Assembly: GCA_026225395.1 (NCBI GenBank)
Contig: JAMFSR010000013.1
Coordinates: 1-64,000 of the forward strand
Source of the DNA: Granulicella sapmiensis
Lineage (GTDB): Bacteria; Acidobacteriota; Terriglobia; Terriglobales; Acidobacteriaceae
Direction of reading: 5' to 3'
DNA length: 64,000 bases
Under the pieces are notes generated by a model. The model saw only the letters and a program-made list of their open reading frames with translations. It had not been told where the DNA came from and ran no database searches. The translations under genes were made by a program, and so were the position numbers. Positions 1 through 9,700 of the stretch are shown piece by piece (positions within the stretch are counted from its first letter, which is position 1; each line of letters opens with the position of its first letter).

Positions 1-183
1 GTGGTGAGCGGATGCGAGTTCCGTAAACCGCTCAGGCACATCGTTCTTGGTGCCAACGTCGAACGAGCTGTGATCACAGGCAACTTGTTCGCCGGGCCCG
101 CGCAGATTGAAAACGCGTCTAAGAGTGACGTGCAGATAGGACTGAATTCCGCAACCAAAGTAAAAAACATCCGCCCCCGCTAG
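1..183 (+). CDS. C-terminal end of a beta-helix (pectate lyase-like) protein, 5' end outside the window
   Basis: The frame is open at the first base and ends with TAG at 181-183, so about 60 C-terminal residues are visible and the start lies upstream. The segment has the rhythm of the last coils of a right-handed parallel beta-helix, with short strands such as RHIVLG and RAVITGNLF separated by turns and ending in an Asn-rich tail. Such proteins bind or cleave polysaccharides outside the cytoplasm, which suits the glycoside hydrolase locus that follows. No catalytic residues are in view, so the family (polysaccharide lyase or GH28-like) cannot be fixed. The GTG codons at the window edge need not be starts. 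Confidence 0.55.
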   Translation: MVSGCEFRKPLRHIVLGANVERAVITGNLFAGPAQIENASKSDVQIGLNSATKVKNIRPR

Positions 184-808
184 CCTTGGTCGTAAAAAAG
201 CCTTAGAGCAGATGGAGGTGAAATAAAGCTGGTGTCAGGTGCTGATGCAGCGGAAGTCTGTAACCTACATTCCTGGGGTGGATACTCGGACGATTTGGAC
301 TGGATTCGCGTCGCGTATCTCGAGCACCAGTCGCTTTCCAGAGAAGGCGGCCGTCCGGGCCAAGGCTTTAAGCGAGAGGGATGACGACTTTGGATCGAGG
401 AGGCCACGGACAAGGGACTGATCACCCGGTCGGCGGGATCTGGACGTTTTGTCAGACCGAAGCGTCCCGGCGATGCTGACGTACGAGGGTTTCGCCTTTT
501 CTGCAATCAATTTTGGGGTTAGCAACCCGTTCGATGCCAAAGTTGCTTTGCTTGGTAAAGTCCCGTTCGTCATTGCCGCCCTCTTTCTTTTCGGGAGTTC
601 TTCGTGTTTAAGCTCAACCAAACCTAACCGTCTTTGAGGACAAATTGCTACGTTAGCTGCTAGATGTAACCTAGAGCTACGTTATTGAAATAAAAGGACT
701 AAATAGTTTATTCTGCGCTAACGGTACGTACCTGACGCGACACTGACCCGTACCCGTGTCATGTGAATGCAGGGGAATCTACGTTTTACCTCTAGTCTGC
801 TGGCCGGA
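184..808. other. Intergenic stretch, no convincing intact gene
   Basis: About 625 bases separate the beta-helix gene from the first membrane regulator. Short open frames occur on both strands but none has a ribosome binding site plus a recognisable product. The only family-like signal is a possible antitoxin-type HTH relic on the minus strand, listed separately. The segment near 640-730 is AT-richer than its surroundings and probably carries upstream promoter elements. Confidence 0.5.
265..621 (-). pseudogene. Possible relic of an XRE/antitoxin-like HTH protein
   Basis: A 118-codon minus-strand frame contains the stretch SLKALARTAAFSGKRLVLEI, which resembles the end of many XRE-type DNA-binding domains (the SLxTLxRxAxALGxRLxxEL pattern). 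Upstream in the same frame, LTPKLIAEKAKPSYVSI could be a worn helix-turn-helix. The middle of the frame does not fit the fold, and no toxin partner is adjacent. It may be a decayed antitoxin or a chance similarity; this is a weak call. Confidence 0.18.
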
Positions 809-817
809 TGCTAGAAT
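809..817 (+). promoter_or_regulatory. Extended -10 element before the first membrane regulator
   Basis: TGCTAGAAT is an extended -10 (TG-N plus TAGAAT, 5 of 6 matches to TATAAT). A matching TGCTAGGAT stands at the same place before the paralogous regulator at 31.9 kb. If it is the -10, the ATG at 808 inside it cannot be the start codon and the transcript leader would be only about 15 bases. No good -35 is visible. Confidence 0.4.
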
Positions 818-837
818 TGGGTCGCCACAGACACCGC

Positions 838-2184
838 ATGGAACCGACCCTCATTAGCGAGGCACAGATACCGAGAAATCCGGTGATCGGTGTCAAAGAT
901 TGGGATGCTGCCTCCCTTGAGGTGCATCTTACCGGCGTGCTGGAAGGTGAGGCGTTTAAAGGCAGCCACCGAAGCGGCAAATTTCTGAAATACATCGTTG
1001 ATCGAGCGGTTGTTGGAGATCATGATTCGCTGAAGGAGCGCGCCATTGGGATTGAAGTCTTTGGCCGTCCGCCAGGCTACGATACCAGTGCCGATGCGAT
1101 CGTTCGGGTGACTGCCAGTGATGTGCGAAAGCGCCTTTTGCAGCACTATGGCCATCCTGGAATGACCTCGGAGTATCGAATCAGTCTTCCCACGGGATCC
1201 TACATCCCCAAAATCACCCGTGAACCTCGCTTCTCCACTGATCAGCCCGTGCTGTCCGCCGTTGGTGTCCGGACGCAAGAGCATTTACCAGCGTCTGGTT
1301 CCTCCGCGCAACTGCCCTACACGCGCAAGGTTGAGCTGCTTCATTTCGTTTTTGGGATTTTGCTCATCTCGGCGCTTTACGTTGCGGCCTTCCTTGTGGC
1401 GATGAACCGCCTGCGGAAGCCGGAGCACATCGCGGTTTCTCCGTGGTCCTCAATCTTTGCGGGCTCTCGCCTGACGCAAGTCATCACCAGCGATCCGAAC
1501 ATAGCCGAAATCCAAGGCTTCACTGGTGGACAGATCACGCTTTCTGACTATGCCAACCATAACTATATTCCCGATCTACGTCTTCTAACACCAGAGCAGC
1601 GTCGCTTCTGCCAAGTTATTCTCCGGGGTGACAAGGACTCGGCGGTCGACACGTCTATCGTGATGGCTGTAAGCCAACTAGCGCAGTCCGCATCTTCGAA
1701 GATCGCGGTCCATGGAGCGAGAAGTATTCAGATAGCGGATATGCGGTCCGACGCAAACTTCATTTTATTGGGAAGTCCGAGGTCGAACCCGTGGTCGAAC
1801 CTTTATAACAATCGTCTGGATTTCCGCTTCGACTACGATCCTAAGACAGGAAAAGAAGTGATCCGCACCGTTCATCCTCGCCCTGGAGAACTTCCGGCAT
1901 ATATTGAGACAGCCCCGGGTTGGGCCACCGGCCAATCTTACGCGATTCTGGCTTTTCTCAAGAATCTGGATCAAAGCGGACAAGTACTTTGGGTTGCCGG
2001 CCAGACCGCGGAGGGAACTGAGGCGGCGGGGGAACTCGTCAGCGACCTTCCCAAATTGGAAGCGACGTTGAAAAAGTGTGGGATCCGACCGTCGGCCTCG
2101 GATCACTTCGAGATATTGCTTCGACTCAATACGCTGGCTGGTTCGCCGAGCAACGTGGACACCATTGGTTGTCGTGTTTTCTAG
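838..2184 (+). CDS. Membrane-anchored winged-helix-like regulator (paralogue 1)
   Basis: The predicted protein has 448 residues. Residues about 40-130 form a conserved soluble module with the motifs LKERAIGIEVFGR, ADAIVRVTASDVRKRL and ISLPTGSYIPKI, a pattern found in acidobacterial proteins that place a winged-helix-like domain before one membrane span. A single hydrophobic segment follows (around residues 170-190, FGILLISALYVAAFLVAM), and a domain of about 250 residues of unknown fold lies outside the membrane. The layout recalls CadC/ToxR one-component sensors, but DNA binding is inferred. I chose ATG 838 because the paralogue at 31898 also begins Met-Glu after the same -10 like element; ATG 808 is the alternative. 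No Shine-Dalgarno is evident for either. It stands alone, before lacI1. Confidence 0.7.
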   Translation: MEPTLISEAQIPRNPVIGVKDWDAASLEVHLTGVLEGEAFKGSHRSGKFLKYIVDRAVVGDHDSLKERAIGIEVFGRPPGYDTSADAIVRVTASDVRKRLLQHYGHPGMTSEYRISLPTGSYIPKITREPRFSTDQPVLSAVGVRTQEHLPASGSSAQLPYTRKVELLHFVFGILLISALYVAAFLVAMNRLRKPEHIAVSPWSSIFAGSRLTQVITSDPNIAEIQGFTGGQITLSDYANHNYIPDLRLLTPEQRRFCQVILRGDKDSAVDTSIVMAVSQLAQSASSKIAVHGARSIQIADMRSDANFILLGSPRSNPWSNLYNNRLDFRFDYDPKTGKEVIRTVHPRPGELPAYIETAPGWATGQSYAILAFLKNLDQSGQVLWVAGQTAEGTEAAGELVSDLPKLEATLKKCGIRPSASDHFEILLRLNTLAGSPSNVDTIGCRVF

Positions 2185-2251
2185 AGTGCTCGTTAGTTAG
2201 AAGCATCGGGGAATAAGTCGCCGAAATTCCTCAACGTACGTCGATGCCGCT

Positions 2252-2284
2252 TATAATTTTATCTGCGACGTCGACGTGACGCAG
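2252..2284 (+). promoter_or_regulatory. Putative lacI1 promoter with downstream dyad
   Basis: A perfect TATAAT lies at 2252-2257. It is followed at 2263-2284 by an imperfect dyad (CTGCG and CGCAG flanking GTCGAC) where transcription would begin. No good -35 is seen, and the 16-bp motif found elsewhere in the locus is absent. The dyad could be an operator, but there is only one copy. Confidence 0.35.
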
Positions 2285-2341
2285 GTGGGCAAGCATGGGA
2301 ACCGTTGCCTGCCTAAGTCATTGTCCAGAGGAACTCATCGA

Positions 2342-3379
2342 GTGAAGCGAAAATCGTCGATGCCCACAGTAGCCGATGTCGCCCGACTAGCAGGTGTCGG
2401 CGCGATCACCGTTTCCAGAGTGGTGAACAACACGAGCTATGTGAGCGCGGACAAGCAGAAGCGAATCCGAGAGGCGATTCGGAAGCTGGGTTATAGGCCG
2501 AACCAAGCCGCTCGAGTTCTCAAAGGCAATCGGGCGAAGATGATCGGGCTGATTATTCCAGACTTAGCCGATCTCTTTTTCGGCAAGTGCGCCGCGGCGA
2601 TCGAAGAGTACGCCTCTTCCCAAGGTTATATGACGCTCATTGTGTCCTCCAATCGAAGTGAGGAGCTCCAGAAGAACGAGATCGTCATGATGATGGGACA
2701 GAACGTCGCCGGTCTCATCGTTGTGCCTTCGTTGCCATCGGAGAGCCTGCGCCAACTGTCGGAGATGGAGGTGCCTATCGTGGCTTTTGACCGTCCTTTG
2801 GAGGGCGCCATCGCCGACGAGGTCGTGGTGGAGAATCTTGGCGGCGCTCAGACGGCAGTCAAGCATCTGATTGAACATGGACACAAACGAATTGCGTGCG
2901 TGGGTTATGACAAGACCACATATGCCATCGGACACCGCATTTTGGGGTATACCGATGCGATGCGAGCATCTCGACTGAAGCCTGAAATCTATGACGAGGT
3001 CGAGACGCTTGAGGACACTGTAAAACTTGTGCGGCGCTGGAAGAAGAGCCAGGACCGTCCGACTGCTATTTTTTCGCTCAACAATGTTTCCACGCGTCAT
3101 TTGCTGTGGGCATTGCGTGAGGTCGATCTGGCAATTCCACAAGATGTTGCCCTGATCGGGTTCGACGATCTTGAATTGGGGGCACTTCTCTCCCCACCGC
3201 TGACGGTGATTCGTCAACCAGCCGCCAACCTTGGTGTTCAGGCCTCAAAGCTGTTGTTTGAGCGCATCGCTGCTGCAAAGCGGCCAGAGGGTGGTTTTGG
3301 TATCAAACTCGTGCTTCCTGTTGAGTTTGTGATTCGCGGCTCTTGTGGATGCCATGCGATTAAACAAGGCAAGAGTTGA
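2342..3379 (+). CDS. LacI-family transcriptional regulator 1
   Basis: This 345-residue protein has the usual LacI layout: an N-terminal HTH (TVADVARLAGVGAITVSRVV), the hinge helix region ending YRPNQAARVLKG, and a periplasmic-binding-protein-like effector domain with GLIIPDLADLFFG, VAFDRPL, HGHKRIACVGY and AIFSLNN. The C-terminal domain should bind a sugar or sugar phosphate. GTG 2342 is preferred because AGAGGA stands about nine bases before it; an upstream GTG-type extension to 2276 adds residues unlike the family. It is convergent with the VWFA gene. Its recognition helix (GAITVSRVVN) is the same as in LacI 2, so the two may read the same operator. It could be a local regulator of the glycan regulon; the inducer is unknown. 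Confidence 0.9.
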   Translation: MKRKSSMPTVADVARLAGVGAITVSRVVNNTSYVSADKQKRIREAIRKLGYRPNQAARVLKGNRAKMIGLIIPDLADLFFGKCAAAIEEYASSQGYMTLIVSSNRSEELQKNEIVMMMGQNVAGLIVVPSLPSESLRQLSEMEVPIVAFDRPLEGAIADEVVVENLGGAQTAVKHLIEHGHKRIACVGYDKTTYAIGHRILGYTDAMRASRLKPEIYDEVETLEDTVKLVRRWKKSQDRPTAIFSLNNVSTRHLLWALREVDLAIPQDVALIGFDDLELGALLSPPLTVIRQPAANLGVQASKLLFERIAAAKRPEGGFGIKLVLPVEFVIRGSCGCHAIKQGKS

Positions 3380-3426
3380 GAATGATGTGCGTTCCGGCCG
3401 TTGAGATTAGGACTGGCTTAATATCC

Positions 3427-5040
3427 TCATTTCTGTCTTACTTGACGGGTGATGAGTTCCTTCACCTGTGACGGATCGAGATCAGTCGTCCCAATCCGCC
3501 CGCTGGTATCCCGGACCGCCACTCGTATGGTCTTCGCGTTAGGTGGGACAGTGAGATGCATCGGGAGATTGGTGTAGCTTGTTTCCACGGGATGGTCAGG
3601 AAGCTTCAGGGCGAATTTGTATACAGTGTTCGTGATCAGTACAGAATTTTTATCGAGAGCTGAGAGGACGCCCACAATGGATGCGCGTTCCGAATCCCCT
3701 GGACCAGGCTCCTCTGTAAGGGAATTGTTATCGACAGCAACCTCGCAAGTGGCTATGCCTTGTGTGCCAAGTTGGCAGCGGTTGAAGCGCACGCCGACTC
3801 CGTTGTAAGTCATTCCCGACACTACTGCCTCATGCAGATCGAATTGCAAATCCTTAGCCGCTATAACGGTCTGATCCAGCTGTGCAGGATAGTAACCCTG
3901 TTTGGACTGAACAATGAGTTTCGGGTCTTTCATGCGGATATCGATTTTGCGATACTTCCCATCCTGGACTGGATCGGTGGGGATATAGGTTAGCGTGTAG
4001 AAGCTCGTATTCCTGGCGATGCTGTCTTCGATCTCGTTGTTTAGATCGTTGCGTCCGTAAAAATATTTTCCGCCAGTCTGTTCGACAAAGCTCATGAAGT
4101 TGAATCCCGTCGCAAAGGGGTCGGTAGGCGAAAAAGGCGTCAGCGTATCCGGTCCACCGACGGCATTGATGAACTGGGCAGGCGGCGCGGCATTGACCGT
4201 GGGATCGATCACGTAGATGGTGGTGCGGGACCGCATGAGGAGGTCCATGGTGCTGCTAATGGCCTTTTGCATGAGGTCGAGCTGTTTCTTGTCCAATACG
4301 GTCCCATCAATTCCCGGGAAGCTCCGTCCCACCCAGAGGATCTGCTTATCTCCCTTGCTTCCACGGCTGAACAGAGCCAATTGCTGTATTGCGGATAGGG
4401 AAGCGCTCAGCTGCTCGATGACAGCACCCCGGTTGAATTTGTCCGCCAAAGAGGCTTTATGGGAGTCGATGGCTTTAATCAGAGCATCGCGGTCCCGAGA
4501 GAATGACGTCACAGGATGAATTCCGGAATCATTGAGCCAAAGAATGATGGTGGGCTGTTTGAGCAAGCTTGGTTGTGACTTCAGATACCTATCGACTTCC
4601 TCGCGTGAGTAAGCTGTCTCCTCAAACGGGGTATTCATTTCGTCGATCACGATCATGGTAAGCGGGGCGTCACCCCACTCTTCGCGGCCGAATTTATCTT
4701 TTGGGGCTGCGACGGGTATGGTATCGACCTGGTGAGGAGCGTCAAAATTTCGGATATTTTGTGGGGCGCCATTCTCAGAGACGGTGAAGTCGTCCTGAGT
4801 GAGATTGGTGACTAAGTGACCAGCTTTATCAGTAATCACGACGTCCAGAACTACGAGTTGACTCTGTATTGTCAACGTTGTGATTGGAACATCTTGTGCG
4901 GGCACGGAGAGACATAGACGCGGCATGAATGCGGTCAGACTGCACAAAAGGATGGCTAAATGCAAGCTTATTGGAGTCTGACGAGCGTACAGTCGTCGCC
5001 GAAAAGATAGTGTACTCAAAATGATAAAGAAGACATTCAT
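3427..5040 (-). CDS. VWFA-related acidobacterial domain protein, exported
   Basis: The 537-residue product has an N-terminal hydrophobic export segment (LHLAILLCSLTAFM, ending near VPAQD) and then the motif set of the VWFA-related acidobacterial family: LVVLDVVITDKAGHLV, DFTVSENGAPQ, and a von Willebrand A fold with MTLIVIDEMNT-like (here MIVIDEMNT) and LWVGRSFPGIDG strands. Family function is not established; a surface adhesion or scaffold role is usually supposed. I prefer ATG 5040, just before the signal sequence, over ATG 5061 or 5142, which would read through the operator at 5067-5082. It lies downstream of lacI2 on the same strand with almost no gap, and the operator between them suggests control with the glycan genes. 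Confidence 0.85.
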   Translation of the reverse strand: MNVFFIILSTLSFRRRLYARQTPISLHLAILLCSLTAFMPRLCLSVPAQDVPITTLTIQSQLVVLDVVITDKAGHLVTNLTQDDFTVSENGAPQNIRNFDAPHQVDTIPVAAPKDKFGREEWGDAPLTMIVIDEMNTPFEETAYSREEVDRYLKSQPSLLKQPTIILWLNDSGIHPVTSFSRDRDALIKAIDSHKASLADKFNRGAVIEQLSASLSAIQQLALFSRGSKGDKQILWVGRSFPGIDGTVLDKKQLDLMQKAISSTMDLLMRSRTTIYVIDPTVNAAPPAQFINAVGGPDTLTPFSPTDPFATGFNFMSFVEQTGGKYFYGRNDLNNEIEDSIARNTSFYTLTYIPTDPVQDGKYRKIDIRMKDPKLIVQSKQGYYPAQLDQTVIAAKDLQFDLHEAVVSGMTYNGVGVRFNRCQLGTQGIATCEVAVDNNSLTEEPGPGDSERASIVGVLSALDKNSVLITNTVYKFALKLPDHPVETSYTNLPMHLTVPPNAKTIRVAVRDTSGRIGTTDLDPSQVKELITRQVRQK

Positions 5041-5066
5041 ATGGCTATAGACCCTATTCATCGGAT

Positions 5067-5082
5067 ATGGTTGCGATGTCAT
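5067..5082 (-). promoter_or_regulatory. LacI-type operator before the VWFA gene, overlapping the lacI2 stop codon
   Basis: ATGGTTGCGATGTCAT matches the shared 16-bp motif of this locus and is identical to the site at 17044. It ends inside the stop codon of lacI2 (5081-5079) and lies 27 bases before the chosen VWFA start. Read on the minus strand, the ATGACA half could also serve as a -35, which would put repressor and polymerase on the same bases. Confidence 0.6.
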
Positions 5083-6203
5083 TGTGGTTTGACTCCATTG
5101 CCTTTCAAAAAGTCTCTGAAGCAGGCGGCTCCGCAGCCGCAAGATGCGCGAACGATAAGTTCAACCGGCAATACAATCTTCGTTCTAGCTTGGGCTTGAT
5201 TGTCTTTAGCGCTCTCTATGCGTTCGAATAAGAGCCTGACCGCTTGCATTCCCAGGATATGAGCGGGTTGGCGTACCGCCGTTAGCGGCGGGGAAAGGAG
5301 TGGCGCCAGGGAAAAGTCGTCGAATCCAATTATGGCGATCGTGTCCGGGATAGAAAAACCCTCTTCTCGAAGCGCATGAAGGACGCGGAGTGTCGTGACA
5401 TTGTTCAGAGAAAAGACGGCATTGGGGCGATTCGTCGTTCGACGCCACGAATGAACGATTTCTCCGACAGCATCGGCGCTCCAGGCCTCGTCGTATATAT
5501 CGGGTTTCAGTGCAGCCGCTTTAAGTACCTCCATGTAGCCAAGGATTCGCTGACTGATGGAGTAAAAATTCTTGTCATAGCCGATGCATGCGATCTTCGT
5601 GTAGCCATGCCACAAAAGGTGTTCGACAGCTGTCCTGGCTCCTCCCAGATTGTCAACGACGACTTCATCGCTGTTCAGGTCCTGCAATGGCCTATCGAGT
5701 GCTACCATCGGTATCCCACTCGATGCGAGCATCTTTAGTCGATCATTCGGCGGAGAGGGCACGATCACCAAGCCGGCAATGTTCTGGCCCATCATCATAT
5801 CTACTTCGCTTTTCTCGATCTCGGCATTTCTTTGCGATGCGACGATCAAGGTCATATAGCCACGTTCGAATGCGAATTTTTCCACGGCCGCTGCACACAT
5901 TCCAAAGAAGGGGTCCGCCATATCTGGGACGATGAGGCCGATCATTCGCGCCCTGTGTCCCTTTAATATTCGTGCGGCCTGGTTCGGCCGGTAACCAAGC
6001 TTTTTGATCGCAGCCTTGACCCGCTTCCGCTTTTCCGCACGTACATAGCCGCTACTGTTGACAACACGAGATACAGTGATGGCTCCGACGCCTGCGAGTT
6101 CGGCGACATCCGCAACAGTGGGTGATGAACTCTGTCTTGATACTCTCTTCTCGTTCAATCGCGTCCTCCCACTCAATAACGGTCGAAATATCCCGTTCTC
6201 CAT
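5079..6203 (-). CDS. LacI-family transcriptional regulator 2
   Basis: This 374-residue LacI/GalR protein is a close paralogue of LacI 1. It has the HTH TVADVAELAGVGAITVSRVV, the hinge region YRPNQAARILKG, and the effector domain motifs GLIVPDMADPFFG, VALDRPL, YTKIACIGYDK and AVFSLNN. ATG 6203 has AGAGAGGA five to six bases upstream. A TTG at 6158 also has a good GGGAGGA before it and cannot be excluded. The gene carries a copy of the locus operator about 60 bases upstream, which suggests autoregulation, and another copy at its stop codon before the VWFA gene. It probably represses the glycan-uptake genes until a sugar is present, which is inference from site distribution. Confidence 0.9.
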   Translation of the reverse strand: MENGIFRPLLSGRTRLNEKRVSRQSSSPTVADVAELAGVGAITVSRVVNSSGYVRAEKRKRVKAAIKKLGYRPNQAARILKGHRARMIGLIVPDMADPFFGMCAAAVEKFAFERGYMTLIVASQRNAEIEKSEVDMMMGQNIAGLVIVPSPPNDRLKMLASSGIPMVALDRPLQDLNSDEVVVDNLGGARTAVEHLLWHGYTKIACIGYDKNFYSISQRILGYMEVLKAAALKPDIYDEAWSADAVGEIVHSWRRTTNRPNAVFSLNNVTTLRVLHALREEGFSIPDTIAIIGFDDFSLAPLLSPPLTAVRQPAHILGMQAVRLLFERIESAKDNQAQARTKIVLPVELIVRASCGCGAACFRDFLKGNGVKPQ

Positions 6204-6603
6204 GATCGTCCTCTCTTGCCAAAATTATGGAGAAAAGAACTCTCTTCAGAGAGTAGCTCGAGGATATGGTAGCGATGTCTTTAGTTGGCGTCCAGCATGT
6301 TCTTTGCAATTGGAATCCTGCTCAAGGTTAACGGAGGGCGTGGCAAGAAAATTGCGACTTGCGTGCTCTTCACCGCGGCAGTGTCGACGAACTGGCGACT
6401 CAACTGCATGGTGTGATCGAAAACAATGTTATCGATGGAGCGTCACACAGTGCCGCATAGTTCTTTTGGTTTTGTTGGAGCAATGCGCGAGCCGAACCCT
6501 ATAAAAGCGGCCCACCGAAGCCTGCACTTTTACTCGCACTAGCACCGCGTAGTATGGTCAGGAATCACTTGGCGACTATTCTGGCAGACGATAAAAATAG
6601 CGC
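6204..6603. other. Divergent intergenic region between lacI2 and the TonB receptor gene
   Basis: About 400 bases hold no supported gene. The lacI2 end carries an operator (6266-6281) and a minus-strand -10 candidate CATAAT at 6224-6229. The rest (6300-6600) shows only short frames without family resemblance. Confidence 0.5.
6266..6281 (-). promoter_or_regulatory. LacI-type operator upstream of lacI2
   Basis: ATGGTAGCGATGTCTT differs from the common motif at one outer base. It is 63 bases before the lacI2 start and some 40-50 bases before a CATAAT -10 candidate (6224-6229, minus strand), a position compatible with autoregulation. Confidence 0.55.
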
Positions 6604-6662
6604 TTGACAGTGACGGTGGGTGTGGAATAGTGTTTTGGCGACAATGATGACAGCGTTACCAT
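6604..6662 (+). promoter_or_regulatory. Promoter and operator of the TonB receptor gene
   Basis: TTGACA at 6604-6609 and TAGTGT at 6628-6633 are spaced by 18 bases. The operator ATGACAGCGTTACCAT follows at 6647-6662, just after the expected transcription start, a classic repression position. The same promoter hexamers, spacing and order recur at 36126-36186. Confidence 0.65.
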
Positions 6663-6754
6663 AAATACGAAAAAATAACTGCACAATTTTAGAAGGCGGC
6701 TCGTATGAGCCCCGGCCCTAACGTGCATAAAATTATTCCGGCAGGAGTTGCCCA

Positions 6755-9700
6755 GTGACAAAGACGACAGCGATTTTGCGAATACTGAATCATTTCACCC
6801 GAAGGATGAATCGAGAGTCTTTCCTAAGCCTCATGATCGCCTTTGCCTCTGCGATACTCCTGAGTCTGCCGGTGTCGGCCAGAGCTCAGACCGGGACCGG
6901 ACAGGGCGTCATATCCGGAATCGTGACGGATTCGTCCGGAGCCAGCGTTCCTCATGCATCAGTCGCCATCAGGAACAACTCGACCAATGTGATCATTAAG
7001 GTGACGACCAACGATACCGGCTATTATGAGCTCCGGGACTTGAATCCCGGAACATACGAGATATCTATCGACGCTTCGGGCTTCGAGAAGATGATTGATT
7101 CCGGCGTCATTCTAGAGGCGGACGACCATCCCAGTATCAACTTGGCTCTGAAGCTTGGATCCCACAATGAAACCATTGTGGTGAATGGCATTTCGCCACT
7201 GATCGATACTCAATCGGCGGGGATCGGGCAGGTTCTTACCTCAGAGGAGATGTCAGCGTTACCTAATGGGCAGGCTCCGATCTGGCTTGCGATGTTGTCA
7301 CCAGGTGTTCAATCGAACTACGCCCAGAATTATCAATTGGGAGGCGCCGATCCGAGTTGGAATGGGGGAGGACCGCAGTTTGGGGCATTTGGTCGTATCG
7401 GAGCCAACGAATTTAGCCTGGACGGGGCACCGAACATGTCTAATCAAAGAGGCCAGGCAATCAATCTTTCTGCAGAAGAACTTGGACAGACAAGCGTAAA
7501 TATCACGCAGTTCGATGCATCGGTGGGCCACACTTATGGGATTAGCCTTACCCAGACGACCAAGTCCGGGACGAACGATCTCCATGGCGGTCTCAGGTAT
7601 CGAAGGTATGACCTGCGCTACTTCGCAAAGCAACATTTTCAGCGATTGAATTATATATATGCCGTCGGTAGAGATGGCTGCAAAACAAATCCAAGTACAG
7701 CACAGTGCCAGCTCGATCAAAATCAATTCGGTTATCCCGGATCGCATATGAACTATGGAGATGCTGGCATCGGGGGACCGGTCTTTATCCCAAAGCTGTT
7801 CGATGGCCGAAACAAACTGTTCTTCTTCGTGGGCGTTTTGATGGAGAATCCGAACAACGCCAGTTCCAATACGATAGCTGTGCCATCGACCCAAGACAAG
7901 GCCGGAAATTTCAGCGATCTAGGATGCGCAGCGGGCCAAACAGCTCCTTGCGGTGCTCCTGTCAGTAGCGCTCCCGTTAATGCCCAAAGTTTGTTCACAG
8001 CTGCCGGGTGTTCCACATACTACGGCCAGTACCAACTCTATAATCCATATTCCGTGACCATGGTCAATGGCCGTCCAAGCCGCACGCCCTTTTGCGGAAA
8101 CGTGATCCCATCGAATCTGATCTCCACCCTGCCGCTCGTCAAGACGATCAACTCTTATCTTCCGGCTCCAAATTATGGGACTGCTCCAACAGGGAACAAT
8201 TTCATCTACGAGGCAGGAGGCTATAACCAGTACCGCGAGGTTACAAATCGTTACGACTATGCGGTCAACAATGCCGACCATATTTTCTTCCGGTGGAGTC
8301 GTGGACACTACACTTTGCACAACTCAACCTTTTTGCAGAACAATTTTATGGGTTACCACCAGGACAAATGGATCGACATTGGAGCTCTAGGATGGTCACA
8401 CATTCTCTCCCCGAAGACATTCGTGGATGTTACAGTCGGCGGCATGAACTATAACGGTGGAGGGTTTACCTATCCAAGCGAACAGCAATTGCCCAGCACC
8501 CTCGGGCTTCCGACATACGTGGATCAATATGCGGGGAGTGCTGCACAATTTCCGATCCTGAGCATCAGCTCGTATCAGCAGATCGGTGGTACGGATTTCA
8601 ACAACCCGATTTATCGGACGCTCGCGTTTCGCGGCAATTTGACGACTGTGCGAGGGTCGAGCACCTGGAGAGCGGGCGCGGAATGGCGCCAGCAACATGT
8701 CGACATCGGCGGTCCTGGGGCGGCCAACACGACTGTGGGGCCGTCGGGGCAGTATAGTTTCGACGCCACTTATACCCAGCAGAATGATGGGTCCAATGCG
8801 GACTGTGCCAACGGGTGCAACCTCGGTCTTCCCGGAGCCTCAAGTACAGGGCCTTCCTACGCCGCGTTTCTGATGGGTGTTCAAACCACGTCTACGGTTA
8901 CTACCGTTCCTGAAACGGCTCGGTCCAACCCATATTATGCGTTTTATGCCGGCGATACCTGGAGAGTGAGCCGAAAACTCACGCTCGTGCCGGGAGTGCG
9001 ATACGAGTTCGAATACGGTCCTACCGAGAAACACAATCGCCAGATTGTTGGCTGGGACCCAAACGCTCCGCTGACAATTTCGGCTATTGCTCAGACTGCT
9101 TACCAGGCAGCTTTGGGCGCTGCGACTGCGGCACAACGCGCTGTATTGCCGTCTAATCTAGAGATTAAGGGCGGCCCTATCTATGCGGGTGTTAACGGCG
9201 CATCCACCCGTCAGTGGGAAAACAATTGGAGGATCTTGCCACGAATTGGTGCGGCTTACTCGATCAACTCCACGACTGTGATTCGCGCCGGAGTGGGTAT
9301 GTACTATGACACTTTGAATGTTCTCAATGAAAGCTCGACGATTGATACGGACGGCTTCACAGCCAGCACCACTTCCGCTTCGTCGACGACCTACGGAGCT
9401 AACTTTGTGCCGGGTGTTTCTCCCCTAGCGAATCCCTTCCCCTTGTCGAATGGGACACGCTTTGCGCCTTCCGTCGGTAGCTCTTTGGGGGCGGACTATT
9501 ATGCTGGAACCGTTGCAACTGGTACAACGATCGGCATCTATCCTCACGACCGCGAGCCAGCACGATCGGCAAGGGTGCAATTCAGCATAGAGCATCAGAT
9601 TGGACGGTCACTGGTTGTGCAGCTCGCCTATGTCGGGTCGCGGACCACCAATATTACGCTTGACGGCAACCAGAACAACACTCGTACCCAGGCCTCGGGT

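Noticed and set aside
2564..3217. A 217-codon minus-strand frame within lacI1
   Set aside because: It is antisense to a full LacI gene and has no recognisable domain.
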